Assembly: GCA_934272845.1 (NCBI GenBank)
Contig: CAKQSF010000014.1
Location: 1-55,352 of the forward strand
Reading direction: 5' to 3'
Length of the DNA stretch: 55,352 nucleotides
Source: an uncultured Prevotella sp.
GTDB taxonomy: Bacteria; Bacteroidota; Bacteroidia; Bacteroidales; Bacteroidaceae
This document shows positions 52,301-55,352 of the stretch, one piece after another. Within the stretch, counting starts at the first letter, position 1, and each line of letters starts with the position of its first letter. Under the pieces are notes generated by a model that worked only from the letters and a program-made list of their open reading frames with translations, ran no database searches and had not been told where the DNA came from. Both the position numbers and the translations under genes were made by a program.

Positions 52301-52828
52301 AAGCCATGCGCGAGCCTTACCGTATATGGCAGGTTGTCCCTTATAAAGTCGTGACATATAAGAGAAGGTGGCTGCAGCCTCGTCAAAGTTACCTTGATAG
52401 AACTGTGAGCGCCCCATAAGCATCCAGGCCTTCCATAGGAAAGGGTTGTATTCACGACGTGAAAGCCATTCTATGTCCTTTTCTGTCTTGCGTCGATTCT
52501 TTGTCCATTCAGGTTTGGTCTTAATGCTATGAAGTTGTATCGCTTTCTTACTCTTGGTAATGGCGATTTCATAGTTAGACTTACCAAGGTCGCGACTCGC
52601 TTTGTTTCCCACCGTGTATAGTGGCAAACGCTCAGTATAGTTGTCCTTATTACCGTTTTCCTTTTCCAGCGAAGCATCTATATAGGCTTGTGCGCCGTTG
52701 TAGTATATGTTATATTTTGCAGTAAACCCATGCCAAAAACGTGTCATACTCGTATTCTTCTTGGTAGAACACGAGGCAATGAGTAGCATGGTGACAAGCA
52801 GTAATGTATGGTATAATAAGCGTCGCAA
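49397..52828 (-). CDS. porW: PorW/SprE-type TPR lipoprotein of the type IX secretion system
   Basis: A 1,143-residue lipoprotein; the lipobox LLIASCS puts the lipidated cysteine near residue 20. The first 450 residues carry TPR units such as YAIGNIYLAEKDTAHAIAAY, opening with the family signature MTRFWHGFTAKYNIYYNG. Then a Gln/Lys-rich coiled region (about 430-510) and a second TPR-like block follow, and the last 200 residues are acidic and rich in P, T, Q and E with degenerate TEIAxPE repeats. The N-terminal signature matches PorW/SprE, which couples the periplasmic motor of the T9SS to its outer-membrane ring. A 55-bp gap follows aroA in the same direction. Confidence 0.85.
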   Translation of the reverse strand: MRRLLYHTLLLVTMLLIASCSTKKNTSMTRFWHGFTAKYNIYYNGAQAYIDASLEKENGNKDNYTERLPLYTVGNKASRDLGKSNYEIAITKSKKAIQLHSIKTKPEWTKNRRKTEKDIEWLSRREYNPFLWKAWMLMGRSQFYQGNFDEAAATFSYMSRLYKGQPAIYGKARAWLAKCYVESDWLYDAEDVIRNMQRDSIDWRAQKEWDYTLCDYYLHREDLPKAKEYLVKVIKHEMRSKQRAREYFLLGQIEAAMNNKKEAYKAFKKVIRMNPPYELEFNARISLTEVSAKGQAKKMIKRLRRMARNDNNKEYLDQVYYAIGNIYLAEKDTAHAIAAYETGNKKATRSGIEKGVLLLHLGDLYWQMEKYSDAQRCYAEAIGLLDKDRPDYKILSERSKVLDELVPYTDAIQLQDSLQSLAKMDEKQRNEAIDRVIDALKKKEKEEEAAKAEVEAQQRQQKYGAKLGSNATNNMQQRPTTQNQNKAWYFYNPQLVQQGKQAFAQKWGKRENTDNWQRYNKTVVGGFETEEVDTTMLTQEQRDSINLAEEKQRQEEEKMDSAVNDPHKREYYMAQIPFSEEALAESNNIIKDGLLHSAIIFKDKLDNLPLSKKAFLRLINDYPDFTPKDEVYYHMFLLYSRLDEKNTADEYVEKLKKECPDSKWTTVVTDPYFAENARFGKEMEDSLYGATYDAFKADRFTEVYANNSVSEKRFPLGDNRDRFIFISGLTHLNDGNVSECMKAMQTVVKDYPTSKVAEMAGMIINGVKEGRRLHGAKFDLSDVWNRRNVTMDGTDSIANKKFSTERNTDFMFIMAYAPDSINENKLLFQMARFNFTNFLVRNFDLTIEDVYGMHHLTVSGFRNFNEARQYANMLLQQEGIKSNMGNSRPIIISKENLELLGNRYSYNDYDAFYVKNFAPLPLRNTTQLYEPVHSAEDKAREEEEVKPILPTEDVAPGGVKPITPEQKDSLNDEDLMPLPTDTEIVTPEESIDITTPQDTVNTNSGTEIAVPELQTTTQEGKESTTSEQEIDIPEQQTTSEENTEIALPEQNAKEESNDAREEGNDVITVPDAEPAQTEPADDGITLPDNNEPDNNAQQQDTIVIDDGTDKQQDNGSDEEIIIEDNNKKSTEELEDEYYELDGF

Positions 52829-52883
52829 GATGTGTGTCTAAGTGATTAAATGTTCCAGAAGATGATGTAATACGGGCAAAGCG

Positions 52884-54140
52884 TTATGCGTTGACAGTCT
52901 CAATGGACCATCCTGCCTTCTTCAGGTCATCCCAATAATGTGGATAACTCTTTGATACAACCTCAGGATTGTTAATTCTCAGTCCGGGGAACTTGATGGA
53001 CGCTGGTGCGAACGCCATTGCCATACGGTGATCTTCATACGTATCAATGGCGGGGTCAACCATAGGTTCGCATCGAGTACCGTCCCATGAGAGCACACCC
53101 TCCACAGAGTCATCGAGCACATAGCCTAATTTTGCCATCTCAACCTTTAGTGCCGCTATGCGGTCTGTCTCCTTAATACGCAGCGTCTGCAGTCCACTGA
53201 AGCGGAAAGGAATGTCGCAGAGAGCCGTAGCCACTACCACCGTTTGTGCCAAGTCGGGCTGGTTCACAAAGTCAAAATCAAAACGTGGCAGTGCGATAGG
53301 CAGTGCCTGCAGTGATACTGTGGTAGGTTTTAATTGACATTTCTCGGCATAGCGTGTCTTAACGCCCAGCATCATGAAGATGTAACGAATGGCAGAATCG
53401 CCTTGACGGCTACCGTCCATCAGTCCTGGCAGGCGCACTTCGCTGTCGGCGTCACCCAAGAGTGTTAATATTTCGTACCAATATGACGATGCGCTCCAGT
53501 CATTCTCAATGAAGAAAGGTACCGACTCGTAAGGTTGAGGCTTTACCTTTACTGTGGCGTTGTCCTCCCATTCCACGTTAGCCCCGAACTCCTGCATGGT
53601 GCATATCGTAAGGTCTATGTACGGACGTGATATGATGTCGCCTGTCAAGTGAAGCGTCAAGCCGTTTTTCATCATAGGTCCTATCATCAGTAGTGCAGAG
53701 ATATACTGTGATGAAACATTGCCAGCGATGTCAAGGTTACCACCGTCAAGTTGCTTTCCTCGTATGCGCAGAGGTGGGAAACCTTCTTCCTCCACGTACT
53801 CAATGTCGGCCCCCAGTCGGCGCAGTGCGTCAACCAATACCGTTATCGGACGGTGTTTCATGCGTTCTGTGCCTGTAATCACGTGCTCACCATTGCCTAC
53901 AGCAAGCAGTGCTGTAGTGAAACGCATGGCAGTACCCGCTGCCTTGATATTTATTTCGTAGGGCATATCGCGCAGAGCCGCTACCATAACGTCGGTATCA
54001 TCGCAGTGGCTGAGGTTATCGGGATGTTCAGTGTTGCCTGCCAGTGCATTGATAACGAGTGCGCGGTTGCTAATACTCTTAGAGGCTGGCAGTGTTATTT
54101 CGCAGTTTATGTTGCTTGGTGCGGTGAGAATATATTGCAT
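52884..54140 (-). CDS. aroA: 3-phosphoshikimate 1-carboxyvinyltransferase (EPSP synthase)
   Basis: A 418-residue enzyme of the shikimate pathway that joins shikimate-3-phosphate and phosphoenolpyruvate. The N-terminal motif LPASKSISNRALVINAL holds the PEP-binding lysine. AAGTAMRFTTALLA, the catalytic-region block FRFSGLQTLRIKETDRIAAL, and the ending DHRMAMAFAPAS are clear. It is slightly shorter than enteric AroA (about 427), as usual in Bacteroidota. It has a perfect promoter and a porW gene downstream in the same direction. No adjacent aromatic-pathway gene is seen. Confidence 0.96.
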   Translation of the reverse strand: MQYILTAPSNINCEITLPASKSISNRALVINALAGNTEHPDNLSHCDDTDVMVAALRDMPYEINIKAAGTAMRFTTALLAVGNGEHVITGTERMKHRPITVLVDALRRLGADIEYVEEEGFPPLRIRGKQLDGGNLDIAGNVSSQYISALLMIGPMMKNGLTLHLTGDIISRPYIDLTICTMQEFGANVEWEDNATVKVKPQPYESVPFFIENDWSASSYWYEILTLLGDADSEVRLPGLMDGSRQGDSAIRYIFMMLGVKTRYAEKCQLKPTTVSLQALPIALPRFDFDFVNQPDLAQTVVVATALCDIPFRFSGLQTLRIKETDRIAALKVEMAKLGYVLDDSVEGVLSWDGTRCEPMVDPAIDTYEDHRMAMAFAPASIKFPGLRINNPEVVSKSYPHYWDDLKKAGWSIETVNA

Positions 54141-54189
54141 TTTTTTGTTTATTTATTGGTAGTGCTACCCTTGGGGGCAGTCCTTATAG

Positions 54190-54221
54190 CAAAGTTACTA
54201 TAAGTTTCTTAGACAGGCAAA
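54190..54221 (-). promoter_or_regulatory. Promoter of aroA
   Basis: Minus strand: -33 TTTG (54218-54221), a 20-bp spacer and -7 TAACTTTG (54190-54197). The leader is about 45 nt. Confidence 0.85.
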
Positions 54222-54278
54222 CATTGTTATATAAATTGTTTCTATTTCACATTTTTTCAGTAAAAAGCCCATAAAAGA

Positions 54279-54310
54279 TTTGTATGCACCAATCTTTTTA
54301 TGTAACTTTG
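54279..54310 (+). promoter_or_regulatory. Promoter of the tRNA-Pro gene
   Basis: -33 TTTG (54279-54282), a 20-bp spacer and -7 TAACTTTG (54303-54310). The start site falls near 54317, 45 bp before the tRNA. Confidence 0.86.
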
Positions 54311-54361
54311 CAGTCGCAAAATCAATATACGCTAAGTGTATAGTTGGTTATGCAGCGAAAT

Positions 54362-54435
54362 CGGGATGTGGCGCAGTTGGTTAGCGTACGCGTCTGGGGG
54401 GCGTGTGGTCGCCAGTTCGAGTCTGGTCATCCCGA
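54362..54435 (+). tRNA. tRNA-Pro (anticodon GGG)
   Basis: The acceptor arm CGGGATG pairs with CATCCCG, followed by discriminator A54435. The anticodon loop CTGGGGG carries GGG. The T arm contains GTTCGAGTC. An integrase remnant lies 220 bp downstream, so this tRNA is a plausible attachment site. Confidence 0.96.
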
Positions 54436-54458
54436 CAATTACGTAAACAGTTAATAAT

Positions 54459-54504
54459 AAAAGGTTTGCAAAGTTTTAGAAAACTTGCAAACCTTTTCTT
54501 TTTT
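54459..54504 (+). terminator. Terminator of tRNA-Pro
   Basis: Stem AAAAGGTTTGCAA... (54459-54477) with its complement at 54479-54497, one bulge, then a T-rich tail to 54504. Confidence 0.9.
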
Positions 54505-54652
54505 AATGTGAAATTGATGCAAAAATAAGGTGAATGTGTTGCAAAATGTTGCTTATTTTTGCAGAAAGTTGCAAAATCGGTACAAATTCAGTGCAACCTG
54601 AAACTATCACGGCAAATCTAAACTATCACAGCAAACCTAAACTATCCCAATT

Positions 54653-54744
54653 ATGGCAAACGCAAAATATATCTTGATGCAAGGAAATTAAGGAAAGACG
54701 AGACGGTACTGCGGATAGTCAAGATTCTGTTAACGCATCAATAA
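54653..54744 (+). pseudogene. Frameshifted N-terminal fragment of a tyrosine recombinase (integrase)
   Basis: From ATG 54653 the frame reads MANAKYIL and then stops at MQGN. One base restored after YIL continues as D-ARKLRKDETVLRI, then VKILLTHQ and stop at 54742. YILDxRKxRKDxT is typical of the N-terminal strands of Bacteroidota phage integrases. The catalytic domain is missing. Upstream, three 19-bp repeats beginning AAACTATCAC lie at about 54601-54645. It lies just downstream of tRNA-Pro, a common target for such enzymes. This is an inference from a short segment. Confidence 0.5.
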
Positions 54745-55109
54745 TACAAAATACATTCATTCATGCAAACAGGCATCGTCTCAACCATCTGGCGTAACGC
54801 CTTCATGTCTTCGGACTCTTGCGGCTTGCTTGGATCGTTAGGTTTAGGCGGCTCTGGCTTCTGTATCGCCTTGCCATCCTTCAGACCGTACTGCTTCTCG
54901 TAGTTCTTTACTGCTGACGCTTGCGCCTCGTTCGCTCTTGCGTCTCCATAAGACTCCATTAACTGTTGCACAGTCACCCCATCAACAGCGGTTTGCACTG
55001 CGTCCTCAGTCGTGACAGTTTTGCTGAGTTTATCAGCAACCCTCTCAAGTGTCTTCGCATCAACCCCAGCATATTTGGTTTTGAGTGCGTTTAGGATTTT
55101 CTCTCTCAT
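54738..55109 (-). pseudogene. Truncated phage-like protein gene
   Basis: A 123-residue frame beginning MREKILNALKTKYAGVDAKT, with a charged, helical first 75 residues and a linker rich in K, P and E. This N-terminal pattern resembles proteins found in Bacteroidales prophages near structural genes. That is recalled, not checked. The end ETMPVCMNECILYY does not fit the rest, so the gene was probably cut and joined to foreign sequence at about 54765. It overlaps the integrase remnant on the other strand by 7 bp. With that fragment it marks a decayed insertion. It could still be a short functional protein. Confidence 0.55.
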
Positions 55110-55242
55110 CGTGTTTCCTTAACTTGTAAACTGTAATAATATTGTTTATAAACAGTTGCAAATATAGTAAAATTTATAAGACTTTGTAATACTGTATCGT
55201 GTTTTTAACTATAATTTAACACCAAACGTTAATTGAAAGTAC

Positions 55243-55250
55243 TATCTTTG
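55243..55250 (+). promoter_or_regulatory. Promoter -7 element at the right edge
   Basis: TATCTTTG, a full -7 match, with no TTTG at the expected -33. Downstream, to the window end, the only long open frame on the plus strand has no usable start, so no gene is called. In 55110-55352 nothing else is seen. Confidence 0.5.
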
Positions 55251-55352
55251 CAGCAAAAATATACAGTATGGAAAGGGCTCACCCGTAAAACCCTGTGTCT
55301 ACCCAAAGATCATAGACAATCTATAGAGAAAGAAGTCAAGATCTACAACCCC

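Noticed and set aside
55251..55352. Possible gene running off the right edge
   Set aside because: The only open frame lacks a start codon and the available sequence is too short to identify a family.

Overview
The window reads as chromosomal DNA of a Bacteroidota bacterium of the order Bacteroidales, most like Prevotellaceae. The evidence is a PorW/SprE-type type IX secretion lipoprotein, the ExbB-ExbD-ExbD-TonB-PstS-like-TPR cluster, a DUF3467 protein, an OstA-like protein, promoters of the Bacteroidota form TTTG-N20-TAnnTTTG, and start codons preceded by C/A-rich leaders instead of Shine-Dalgarno sites. The genus is an inference.

Layout. 1-1.7 kb: two identical tRNA-Val genes and metY. 1.7-10.3 kb (minus strand): guaB, two periplasmic parvulin isomerases, an OstA/LptA-like protein and mutL. 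10.4-13.5 kb (plus): lipid-transport genes mlaE-mlaF, DUF3467, rhaM and folB. 13.6-24.4 kb is the accessory region: a 5'-truncated PD-(D/E)XK gene, a DUF4143 ATPase, an archaeal-type ATPase, and a convergent two-gene module of a PLD-nuclease/SNF2 helicase and a very large Eco57I-like adenine methylase, which looks like an antiphage or restriction system. 24.5-35.4 kb (minus): a LOG-family protein, then a long co-oriented run from ExbB/ExbD/TonB through PstS-like and TPR proteins to a HAD phosphatase, an SF1 helicase, a membrane-anchored HNH protein and an EamA transporter. 35.7-40.7 kb (minus): aspartate aminotransferase, an LptF/G permease, a small basic protein and a stand-alone AICAR transformylase. 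40.8-44.7 kb (plus): NhaC antiporter, a detached NrdJ C-terminal domain, and a helix-hairpin-helix/beta-barrel protein. 44.7-48.8 kb: ZIP transporter, DUF362 protein and TonB-dependent receptor. 48.8-54.1 kb (minus): thioredoxin, PorW/SprE and aroA. 54.3-55.35 kb: tRNA-Pro(GGG) followed by wreckage of an integrated element (integrase N-terminus with a frameshift, truncated phage-like gene).

How the genes work together. Several neighbours serve the cell envelope: OstA-like and LptF/G proteins (LPS export), SurA-like chaperones (outer-membrane protein folding), MlaEF (lipid transport), the Ton motor with a receptor, and PorW (type IX secretion). The accessory block carries DNA-processing enzymes and the most unusual control sequences.

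The most striking non-coding signal is a set of short tandem arrays between genes. They include four 13-bp iterons at exactly 33-bp spacing overlapping the promoter of the DUF4143 ATPase, three further repeats at the same 33-bp spacing in the neighbouring nuclease remnant, one 22-bp repeat family present at two loci 25 kb apart, separate 22- and 23-bp arrays, a two-armed octamer array, and a 43-bp perfect palindrome that overlaps both a terminator and a promoter.
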